Shown: in pieces, positions 11,167 through 21,341 of the stretch | Layout of the letters: each line of letters begins with the position of its first letter | Numbering within the stretch: position 1 is the first letter of the stretch | Source of the DNA: Porphyra umbilicalis | Lineage: Eukaryota; Rhodophyta; Bangiophyceae; Bangiales; Bangiaceae | DNA length: 64,000 nt | Assembly (NCBI GenBank): GCA_002049455.2 | Contig: KV918795.1 | Location: 124,001 to 188,000, forward strand | Direction: 5' to 3' | Made by a program: the position numbers and the translations under genes | The notes under the pieces: generated by a model | What the model saw: only the letters and a program-made list of their open reading frames with translations | Told to the model about the DNA's origin: nothing | The model's database searches: none

Positions 11167-14100
11167 ATGCATGACGGACACCTCTTGACATCCCGTGCCA
11201 TAATCGACACCGGCTCCGGAGTGTCCTTGATACGGGAAGACTTACTCCCGCCGGAGGGGACGGTTTGTCCACTTGACAAGGCGACACCCAACATATTTGA
11301 TGTGAATGGGAATGTCCTTCCCATCACGGGTATGGTCAGCCTGCATGTGCGCCTCGGTACGTCCGAGACCAGGCACTCGCTGGGCGAAGTGCAGGGCATA
11401 TCCGTGCCCTTACTCTTGGGCACCCCATACTCGGATGCCCACGTCCCGATCATTTCGGGACCACGCAGCTTCATTCAGCTGAAGGAAGGGTGCAGAGTCC
11501 CCATCCTTCGCCGGGGTAAAAGTACTGCTCCGGTGACGACGTCAACTGCGACGCCTTGCGACTGCGCCTATAAGGGTAGTGCAAAGGTGCAAGTGGCACA
11601 GCAACTCATCATAGAGCCCAAATCAAAAGGCTATGTGAAAGTGCAAACATCCTTCAACGGAAACGGCCTGTTCACTCAGAGGTAGCGGGTGTTTGAACGA
11701 CATCGACTACATGTTGCTCCGGGCACCATGACGTGTAAGGCAGGTGCGCCTTGGTTGCTAGAGATTTTTCACACTCGGACGAACAAACACCGTCTTCCCA
11801 AGGGTATGTCTCTCGGCACGATCAAGGCGTGCGAAGGTAACATCACCGTCGTGACGCCAGAACAGTGGAGAACGTTCCTCCACGAGGACCCCCCGCCAGT
11901 GTCAGTGGGGAAGTCAAAACCAATCACGAACAGGGAGAATGATCCCCCGACTGCCACCGAAAACGTACCGGAACATCTGCGCGGCCGCCTCAAGGAGCTC
12001 ATAGACCGACACTACGAGTTGTGGGACGGGTCCCTCGGGACGATTAAGGCGACCGAACACCGGATGAGACTGAAACCGGGCGCCAAACCCGCGCGGCGCC
12101 AGTCATACCGCATGGGTACGCGAACCCGACAACTCGTCGGCGAGCAGGTGACCAAGATGCTCAAGCTGGACGTGATTGAACCCAGCACGAGTGAGTGGGC
12201 CAGTCCGGTTGTTCTTGTGCCGAACCCGGATGGGTCCACACGCTTTTGCATCGATTATCGGCAGCTCAACGATAGCACGGTGCGGGACACGTATCCTCTC
12301 CCAAGGATAAATGACTGTCTGGATTCCCTGGGAGACGCCGAGTTCTTCTCGACGTTAGACTGTAACGCGGGATACTGGCAGATCCCAGTTGCCGAGGAAG
12401 AAAAGCACTTGACGTCCTTCACGAATCATGTGGGGACATATCAGTGCACCCGTCACCCCTCTGGTCGTTGCAATGCGCCTGCCACTTTCCAGCGCGCCGT
12501 TGACATGATACTGGCCGGAGTGAAATGGCAGTATGTCCTCGTCTGCTTCGACGACATCATTGTGTACTCCACGGATGCGGAGTCACACCTCTCCCACTTG
12601 GAGAAGGTGTTCACTTTGTTGGGCGAGAACGGTGTCACCCTCAAGGCAAAAAAGTGCCACCTCTTCAGTAATGAGGTGGAGTATCTCGGTCATGTCATAC
12701 GACCGGGACGCATCAGTGTGAATGAGAAAAACCTGAAAGCTATCAGGAAGGCCATATAATCGAAGACGCAAAAGCAACTGCGTAGCTTCCTGGGTATATG
12801 TAACGTATACCGACGTTTCGCGGCCGACTTCGCCAAATTCGCGAAGCCCCTGAACAACTTGGTAAGCACCTCGCTACCCAAGAAACTCTGCCCTCCGACT
12901 ATGGAGGAGCAGGCCGCGTTCGACCGACTACGCGAACAAATGTGTAACCTGCCCATCTTGGCACTACCAAGGAAAGAAGGGAAGTATATCTTCGATGTAG
13001 ATGCGAGCTACGACCAACTTGGTTGTGCTCTGTTGCAAAAACAGCTTACGGGGGCATATCTTCCCGTACGCTACTTCAGTAGGGGTCTAGAACCTGCCGA
13101 GCGGAACTACACCGTGACCGAAATCGAAGGTCTTGGTGTGCTGTGGGCATTAACTTTACTGCGACCATACATCGAGGGCATCAGGTTCTTAGTCCGGTGT
13201 GACCATAAAGCGTTGAAGTGGATACTCACCACAACAACATGTATAAACAACCGCCTGAATCGATGGCGGATACGACTGGCCGAGTTCGACTATGATGTTG
13301 AGTATAAACCTGGTAGACAACATGCCGCCGCGGATGCACTATCCCGCATGCCGACGGAGGGGCTGGATACTACTCCAGTCCCCGAAGACATCCCGGTGGT
13401 CGGGGTGACGACGCGGTCGGGGGCCGTGTTGGACCCCCGCCGTCCAGAGAATAAGGAACAAGTCCCCATCTCGATGACTGAGTTCGCCAAAGAACAACTT
13501 GACGATAGTTTCTGCCAAGAGGCCCGAAAGGATCTGAACACCATAAACCAGACTCGGTTCTATGAGAATGGTGACGGCATGCTCTGCCGGCATGGCCAAC
13601 AAGAGGGAACACAACATGTGGTTGTGCCCCGCTCCCTCGTGGCCGACGTCCTCAAGAGGGAACACTCGTCCCCCTCAGGCGGGCACCCGGGGTATGCCAA
13701 GATGTATTGGACCCTAAGACGAAGTTACTACTGGCCTTCGCTCGCAGCCGATGTGTTCGGCTGGGTCGCGGCTTGCGGCACTTGCGCAAAGAACCGGTTG
13801 ATGGAGGTCCGAAGCTCCTTCGCTATGAGGTTGTTCCCGGCTACGGAACCCTTCGAGGCAGTAGCCATCGACCTCCTTGGTCCTCTCCCTCAAACTCCAG
13901 AGGGATATGAGTACCTAGTAGTCATGTGTGACCGCTTCTCGAAGTTAACTCGGGTAATCCGCCTTCGAGATGTGACGGCACTAAATGTTCTCAGTGCCTT
14001 TATTGATGTTTGGATAGCCAGTTATGGCATCCCTGACTCGACTTTGTCAGATAACGGACCGCGATTTGCGTCCGTACTTTACCAGGGCGTATTGCAAATG

Positions 14101-14982
14101 CTTGGCATACGTACAAATTATGCCACGCCTTACCACCCACAGACAAATGGTCAAGTGGAACGCTTCAATAAGACTTTTGTACGACAATTGAGGCACTATG
14201 TGAGCGAATATGTCGTAACCTGGGCAAGGTATGTGTTCCTACTGGTCACTGCCTACACCTCCCAAGTGCATAGCAGCACAGGGGAGGCACCAGTCTCTTT
14301 TGTGTGCCCCAGGAAACTCAGCCCGGTGGCAATCGAGCGCCTTACCCAAGGCACGGGTGAAGAGGAAACTCCCGCGACACCGAGCCAAGCGCGCGAGACC
14401 TTCCGCAAGCGCTTGGATGCGCTGATCCCTCTTGTCCAGAAGTCAATGGAGAAGGCCCAAGCCCGCTAAAAATGGTACTTTGACAAACGAGTCAAGAGCC
14501 GGCGAGAATCTCTCCGAGTCGAAGACTGGGTTTTCGTGAAGTCACACGAGAACCAGGGAGGTAAACTCATCTTCCAGACGAAAGGGCCGTATCAGATACT
14601 CAAGACTGATGGCCGGCGTCTCACCGTCGAAAGTACCGATAGAATCCGTACAATAAACGGTAATCACGCCACTCTGGCGCCGGAACCGCCGGAGGGTGAC
14701 CCGGCGTGGGAACGCGCCCGTCAGGCATGGCGTGTACCTCTTCTCCCGTATTCATGTGAGAAGACGATGGAGGCTGTCTTCGACCAGTTTGTCGGACAAG
14801 GGTATGATGACCACAGGCGCCTTATGCTGAAGGACCGCTGGTTCGGGTATGGACCAAGGGAGGATACATGGGAATATGTCGAGGACCTTCCAACTGAGAG
14901 GGTCCGTCAGTACTGCCAACGGCATAACTTATCCGTAAGGCAAAAACGAGTCGTCGACGAACTCTCGTCGACTCCTCAGTGA
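11167..14982 (+). mobile_element. pol region of the gypsy element
   Basis: Protease with IIDTGSGVSLI (about 11200); reverse transcriptase with FCIDYRQLN, FSTLDCNAGYWQIP and the catalytic FDDI (about 12240-12560); RNase H with FDVDASYDQLGCALLQ and DALSRMP (about 12990-13350); integrase with a zinc-binding region (HPGYAKMYW, CGTCAKNR) and a catalytic core (AIDLLGPLP, SDNGPRF, HPQTNGQVERFN; about 13680-14200). The C-terminus (about 14770-14930) has RWFGYGPREDTWEYVEDLP, a chromodomain-like pattern, which supports a chromovirus relationship. Confidence 0.9.
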
Positions 14983-15170
14983 TGCGATTCCCACTACTGG
15001 ATCGCGAAGCGAGGCACGGGTGGAGCCCAAAAGAGACTCAAGTAGGTCTAAAAGCAGCATGATGGTTTACTATGACTATCAACAAGCAACGAACCCAACA
15101 CAATCATGTACGACTAGAACATGAGACCCCAAGGCACTTCCTAACTTGGCCCTGGTCCACCCACCGCACC

Positions 15171-17333
15171 TCACGACTGCATGTCGGGGCGGTAGTCGTT
15201 GTTGTGGCCGCCACCCTGGTGCGAGTCGTTCTCAGCGGGACCACCCAGAGTACGAGGGCTCTCAGGGCGGTACATCGGCCCGTTGGGGTAGTACGGCACC
15301 GGCGGGGTGCAACTTCCACCCGCCGGGGGGCCGGCATAGAGGCCGTACCCCCAAGTCGGCCCATAGTTCTGCGGCGGAGGCACCGGCGCCCGCCCATAGC
15401 TGGGGGGGTTGTGCCACTGCGCCCCGGACGCAGGAGCGCCTCCGGCACTTGGGTGCTGGCCGCCCGACGAGGGAGGGGTCGACACCGAGTGAGGGGAAGA
15501 CCCGTGCCCCGTCCCAAAGGTCGGCAGCTGCGACAGAGTCGTCGACAGCTGTAGCCGCAGTCGGTCCCTGAGGGCTCGCCCCGACAAGTCGTCGATGAGG
15601 CGCTGGGCCAAAGCCGGCTGCCCCGCTTGGTGGATGTCAACCGCCAGGGAAGATGCCCGACGGCCGACCCTTGCCAAGACTTCGGCGAGGGCAATCACCG
15701 CCACGACGGGCGAGGCGTCCCAGATTTCTGCATCGACCAGGGGGAACATAGTCAGCAACCCCCGGGCGCACTGCTCCGGCAAACTCCTGCCACGAATGAA
15801 CTCCGCACGCACGTTGGCGGCGGGGAAGGGCTCGGCAAAAGCCGGCGGCTCGAGCGAGGTGACCACCGCCGCGCCCGCCGTCGCAGGAGGGGCCCGGTGT
15901 CCAAACTGAGGCAGCGGTACGGTAGCCACTGCCGGCGCGTCAAGATCGACGTACGCGGGCGCCCGCACTTGGGGCGGCCCGGCGCAAGAGGTACCAGCTT
16001 GGTTGGTGGACCCGTGGCCGCGGAAGCTTCGCTTGGGCGGAGGGGGGTAAGTGACCCGTCGCTCCGTGTTCTTGGGGGGCGCCGGGCGCTTCCCCGACAA
16101 CATTCAACCACTGGCCGGCGGCGGCGACTGTGCGCCAATGCCGGGGCCATAGGGGTAAATGGCAACCCCCAGGCCCTCTCGAAGGAACAACTTGCCCTTC
16201 GAGTGCCCACAGAAGCAATGGACGAAGCCGCGCGTCGCCGCGTCCGTCCCCTCTGCTGCAGTCCGACGGAGGAAGGGTTGGACCGACACCCAGTCCAACG
16301 AGTTGTGGAGGATAACCATCTCCTCGAGAAGCTTGGCATAGTCGCCGTCCCACCCATCGCCTAGGTGAGCAGGGGTAAGAGTACACATCCCTTCGACCAA
16401 GGCATTCGACAAGTGCCACAGGTACCCCTTCACCTTGAGGGAAGCCATCTAAACGGAGGCCACCTCGACGACCCACTGCGTCGCGAGGATGGTATAGAGT
16501 CGGTGACCCTCCTCATTCGGCCGCATCCGCGACGAGAAGTACGCGAGGAAGCGGGGGAGCATCGCCGGGAAGCCCATCGGGACCTCCATATCCTGCCACA
16601 AATTGGGCAGGACGACATACTTGCCGCGCCGGTAGTCCCGGGTGCGAGGAAACTCCAGTTAGAGAACCAAGACGAGGTACCACTCGTCGCGCTGCCAGCC
16701 ATACTCATGGCAGGCGGACGGGTGGTTCACATGCGGGTCCCCCGTCGCCAAGTAGGGCGGGGCCCGACAACACCAACGCCAGTCGACAACCGGTTCGTCC
16801 GCCGCCAACTCGGTGGCGCCCGTACTCTTGGCAAGACACCGGCGTACCGGGTCGAGACGACCCCAATCCTTCCGCTCTAGTATGGCGAGAAGGTCCACCA
16901 GCCACCCGGCAGGTAGAACCACTTGCCGGGGGACGCGCGCGAGTCGGCGGTTCCACTCCTTCACCTGCTCCGAGTCGGGAAAGGTGGGGTAGATCGAAAA
17001 AAGATGACACCCCTCACGCATTGAAGTAGGGTGGTTCGGGGGGACCCACCAGTCGAGGTCCTTTGGCCGACCTGACTCGACGGCCATCGCCGCCGCTTGG
17101 CCTGGCGTCGCTGACGCCGCGACACCTTGACGGACACCCGACGCGGGCGTCGCCACGGAAGGGGGAGGCGGCGGAGTAGTAGTGCTTGCCCCGCGCGCGA
17201 CGGGGGGCAACGCCGACTGCGACGTCGCGGACGGCGCCCCGGCCGCCGCCCCGTCGATCTCCATGCCCGCGAGCGGCTCCTCGTCGAGCAAGTCCGGTCC
17301 AGGAGTAGCCGCCGCCGACATCTCCCGTTGCAC
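15171..17333 (-). mobile_element. Antisense ORF region of unknown function in the gypsy element
   Basis: One minus-strand frame is open over about 720 codons with only a few interruptions, between the end of pol and the 3' LTR. The predicted product starts with an acidic, alanine/proline-rich part, has a tryptophan-rich middle (DLDWWVPPNHP, DWRWCCRAPPY) and a proline-rich tail (NYGPTWGYGLYAG). I do not recognise the family. Some plant gypsy lineages (Grande, RIRE2, Retand) carry antisense ORFs in the same place, so an accessory gene is plausible. Its partial copy at 6159-7797 has the same state. Confidence 0.6.
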
Positions 17334-17466
17334 CTGAGTAAGGTGAAAACGTGAAAGGGGGGGGGGGGGGCAGAGACAAGGCTACCCGAGTGAGGGGGAC
17401 GCAGAGGGCATGGGAAAAAGAAGAGAGCCGCGCGCGTACGCTAACGACGCGCGTGATGGACGATGT

Positions 17467-17521
17467 GCGGCAGCCCGAGTGAGGCTGCCGCCTCACACCG
17501 ACCGCTAAATAGGGTCGGTGT
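17467..17521. promoter_or_regulatory. Hairpin pair upstream of the antisense ORF
   Basis: Two perfect nine-pair hairpins in tandem: GCGGCAGCC/GGCTGCCGC (17467-17491) and ACACCGACC/GGTCGGTGT (17495-17521). They lie between the antisense ORF start and the 3' LTR, where a promoter or an RNA signal could sit. Function is inferred from position only. Confidence 0.4.
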
Positions 17522-17792
17522 ACCAGTGCGCGAGTAGACCGCACACCCACCCACCCCTCCTCACCTCTACCACGGGGCCGGCACAGGGGCAGAGTGTCCC
17601 CTGCGCCCCTCACCGGCGGGGCCACCTCCACGCAGCAGGCACGGGGGAAGAGTGTCCCCTGCGCCTCCACCATCAAAGGCGCAACGACTCCGCGCGCCCT
17701 GACCCTCAACGTAGGGGGGGCCTGACACAGCCGTCACACCCTCTCCTCGCGGACCACTCGTCCGTTCCCGGTCAGCCGGGGCGGCTGCCCCT

Positions 17793-17805
17793 GAGAAGAA
17801 GGAAG
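17793..17805 (+). other. Polypurine tract
   Basis: GAGAAGAAGGAAG immediately before the TG of the 3' LTR, as expected for plus-strand priming. Confidence 0.85.
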
Positions 17806-18489
17806 TGTGGCTGCATGGCCACAAGTAGGCCTGCGAGATTTGACGGCTGATGGAGCCAATTAATTAGATGGTCCACAGACGGTCACGCCCTTCGGGCGGG
17901 TCGACCCCGGAGCTCGGCTCAGTAAGGCCGAGATCCGTGCTCACCGGGATCAGCTAGACTCAGCGATTTCCGAGCGATCACGAGACCAGCTCCGCGTGAT
18001 CGGATAGTGGTTGGAATGACCCACTTGTGATTCCCGGACATACCACTCAACGGTCGGCTGAGTTATGGCCGCACCCTTGCTTTGTTCTTTTCGTTGTGGG
18101 GATTCTATTCTGATGTGCTTGGTGCATCTCACCCTTGCCTCCGGGATTCTTGTTGGCGTGTTTTGAATGGGTCTTGCGCACGCCCCGCTGGCGGGTGTGG
18201 CCCGCGTTTGGCCCGTGTTTTTGGCCCACTGGAGAGGGTCCCCCTGAGGGTTGAGAGACGGGGACTGGTGGGTATATCTGAGCGGGACAGCAGAGCGGTC
18301 CCGAACCCACGAGGGAGGCAAGTAAACGTTGAGCCTCACAACGCTGTGTCGTGTTTGCGGCTTGTCTTTGCCGCCCACACCAGCTGTGTGTGTGCGTCTT
18401 GGCGCTTGCTTCCGGGGTCTTTGACGAGACTACCGAGCGCGCGGACGGGACGACCGCCCCAGCGGGGTCGGCCTGCCTGTGTTGCCACA
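17806..18489 (+). repeat. 3' LTR
   Basis: 684 bp, offset 9507 from the 5' LTR, TGTGGC...GCCACA. Confidence 0.93.
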
Positions 18490-18494
18490 CTCAG
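18490..18494. repeat. Target-site duplication, right
   Basis: CTCAG, matching 8294-8298. Confidence 0.9.
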
Positions 18495-18555
18495 GACGGA
18501 TCGTCGACTGTAAACAGTTGTGACAGACGTCGCGCGCCGCCCCCCACGGAAGGCC
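18495..18555 (-). pseudogene. E(z)-like gene remnant, part upstream of the gypsy insertion
   Basis: Minus-strand codons (LPWGAARDVCHNC, LQSTIRP) run into the TSD in the same frame as EFAHYCPECFEHE at 8261-8298, so the two pieces were contiguous before the retrotransposon inserted. A TTGAG splice-acceptor-like sequence at 18556-18560 may begin this exon. Earlier exons should lie further right on the minus strand, but I could not identify them. Confidence 0.6.
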
Positions 18556-19465
18556 CTCAATCATCAGAACCAGTATCAATACAAAAGGCTATCCGAGATA
18601 CGAAGATGGACACCAAATCCAAAGCCTCTTGCCTCACATTGACCTTCGCACGCTCACTGCGGGTCATGGTCTGGCATGGGCCGCGTTCAAAACTTGCAGC
18701 CTAACCCGCTCATTGTTTTTACATCGCAACCCGCCTTGAAAGTACATCCTGTGGGACATACTTGTTCAATCATCTGATATATTCAGGATAGAATCCGTAT
18801 TCTGATTCACATCCTTCTTGTATCGGCTGCAGAGATGTATCTTACAGTCGTTCCACCAAAAACCTAGCACACCCGCGGGACCATTAGTTCCATCGACATC
18901 TCACATGTTCCTGTTTCGCTCTCCAATGCTGTCTCTTTCAGATATGCGCTGTTAAAGTTCACTTGAACAAGACCCATCCACGATTACAGCTGAGACCCGG
19001 CGGGCCTGAGGGACCTTCTCAAGAGAGAAACAGGCTTTCTGAAATAGTATATCCGAGACAGATGAAGCAGCACCGGATATCGGAACTCGTGGCAGGTCCA
19101 TTGCACGCGTGGCGCGAGAATGTCGCCCACGTTCACACGTGTTGGGCACTATCACGCAGGGCAGCAAATTGTTTCCTCGATAGATCCTCCGGCCCTGCGC
19201 TCTCATTGGCGCGGGAGTCCACAAGACACTGCCCACATTCTCGCTTATGTGGTGGACCAATGAGAAACAGCCAGAGTGCCTCTATTGAGAACGGGCCCTG
19301 CAGTAAACGCACCACTTGTTACCAGCTCAGACGCCGCGGGAAGGCACGGTACGACTCACTGGAATTGTTCCGTTAGAAGTCGTCGCCATTTTTCGAAATG
19401 GTCTCATCACACGCAAGCTGAATCGACACACGAGGCAACAAAAGACAGAAGGGACTTCTCGACGA
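18556..19465. other. Unassigned DNA right of the gypsy element
   Basis: No domain, repeat or RNA gene recognised. It may contain further introns and N-terminal exons of the broken E(z)-like gene on the minus strand. Short minus-strand frames (18952-19260) show no known motif. Confidence 0.4.
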
Positions 19466-21076
19466 CCTTAACTGGCCCCCCACATCGTGGGGCCAGGCCC
19501 GTCGACCAATTTCGCTGCTCCGCCCGTGGCGCGCGTGCCCGGCGTCACACGTCCAGTGTCGATGATCAGAGCGCGGCCCCGGGCGTGTCGCCCGCTTCAG
19601 CTGACAGCCCAGTGCGAGAAAGACTGAGACCAGTAGATCTCGTCCTCCGCGCCTTTTGGAACCGCTGGAAAAATCATTGCGAAATCATAGGGAATCGCAG
19701 TATCTTTTGACCCCATCTTGATCCCTGAACGATGGCCCGACGGTTCAGATCACAGGCCCGTTCTGGGTCGGTCGAGGTCACATGATAAAATTTGTGACGA
19801 TCAGAACGCAGATGTCGACCGGACGACGGCGTCGTCGATTCGGACCACGTCGCCGCCGCGATCCGCAGCCCTCCACCCCCCCCCCCACCGTCGACGACGC
19901 CGTCGCCGCGGCTGCGGCGGCAGCGTCCCCCCCACCCCCTCCCCCTGCCACCCCACGCTCCCCCCAGCCCCCCCCCCCCCTCCTGTTCCGATCACTTCTG
20001 TTTCTCGTCACTTCTCTTTCTCGTCTCGTCTTGCATTCGTTTTTCTTGCTTTCTTTTTTGTGGGTCATCTGCCTTGTTCTTCGGGCCGTCCACCCGTGTC
20101 GTTGAGATAATTACATGCTGTTGTTTTTTGTTGTCGTGTTCGCAGTTCTGCCCTCGTCGATCTTCCTCGTTGGTGCTGATCACCGCCGGTGGTTCTTTTG
20201 CGTTGTGTTTTTTTATTTGAGGTGGGAATCAAGGTCACGGCGGTGAGTGCGTGTACTCTGTGTTTGAGGTGGCTTGTCCCTCCACGACTCGAAACACCAT
20301 TGTACGCATTGTGGATGGTCGAGAAGAACTGATGCCGACAGTAAAGGGGTGCAAGAAACTGCAGCGACCGCAAACTCTGTCCCGCGGCGCAGAAGAAAGG
20401 CAAAGACAATAAATCACAGGAGCAGCGTGATTTTATAATTTCGACACGGAGGGACGGCCCAAAGAACAAGGCAGATGACCCACAAAAAAGAAAGCAAGAA
20501 AAACGAATGCAAGACGAGACGAGAAAGAGAAGTGACGAGAAACAGAAGTGATCGGAACAGGAGGGGGGGGGGGGGCTGGGGGGAGCGTGGGGTGGCAGGG
20601 GGAGGGGGTGGGGGGGACGCTGCCGCCGCAGCCGCGGCGACGGCGTCGTCGACGGTGGGGGGGGGGTGGAGGGCTGCGGATCGCGGCGGCGACGTGGTCC
20701 GAATCGACGACGCCGTCGTCCAGTCGACATCTGCGTTCTGATCGTCACAAATTTTATCATGTGACCTCGACCGACCCAGAACGGGCCTGTGATCTGAACC
20801 GTCGGGCCATCGTTCAGGGATCAAGATGGGGTCAAAAGATACTGCGATTCCCTATGATTTCGCAATGATTTTTCCAGCGGTTCCAAAAGGCGCGGAGGAC
20901 GAGATCTACTGGTCTCAGTCCTTCTCGCACTGGGCTGTCAGCTGAAGCGGGCGACACGCCCGGGGCCGCGCTCTGATCATCGACACTGGACGTGTGACGC
21001 CGGGCACGCGCGCCACGGGCGGAGCAGCGAAATTGGTCGACGGGCCTGGCCCCACGACGTGGGGGGCCAGTGAAGG
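19466..21076. mobile_element. Long inverted repeat (foldback-like element)
   Basis: Arms of about 637 bp (19466-20102 and 20438-21076, inverted) are highly similar along their length and are separated by a 335-bp spacer. Each arm carries C/G runs, a GC-rich block and the same outer sequence CTGGCCCCCCAC. No transposase is present and no clear target duplication was found. It could be a non-autonomous foldback or long-TIR transposon. Its transcript would form a hairpin with arms over 600 bp, a natural substrate for Dicer. Confidence 0.8.
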
Positions 21077-21341
21077 CCCTGGAGAGCTTTTCGATGTCAT
21101 GCGTTGCCGTGTGTGATGGAGCACCCAAAATCTATTGAGCACTGAAGTGGGTTTGGGACTTTTTCTCGGACACGTCATATAATTTTAGCCGCGCTTGCAA
21201 TAACCCAGGAACATATGGGATGCACTTCTAGTGTCGGTCGAGTGCTCGGTTCTTCGTCGAACGACTGTATCCGTTTTCAAGAAGTTGCGGCAAAAGTCTG
21301 ATCTGATTCAAAAAATGTTGGTGCTCAATACATCTGAGTGG

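Larger units (their letters stand above)
8299..18489 (+). mobile_element. Full-length Ty3/gypsy (chromovirus-like) retrotransposon with antisense ORF
   Basis: 10,191 bp bounded by 684-bp LTRs (8299-8982 and 17806-18489), both TG...CA, with 5-bp CTCAG target duplications. A primer site TGGTGGAGCAGCAGG lies two bases after the 5' LTR and a polypurine tract immediately precedes the 3' LTR. Internally: gag, protease, reverse transcriptase, RNase H, integrase and a C-terminal chromodomain-like module in gypsy order, then about 2.8 kb of 3' internal DNA holding a long minus-strand ORF. I count nine differences between the LTRs (about 1.3%, five clustered near the 5' end), so it is fairly young. The coding part looks nearly whole but is broken at roughly half a dozen places. 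Confidence 0.95.
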
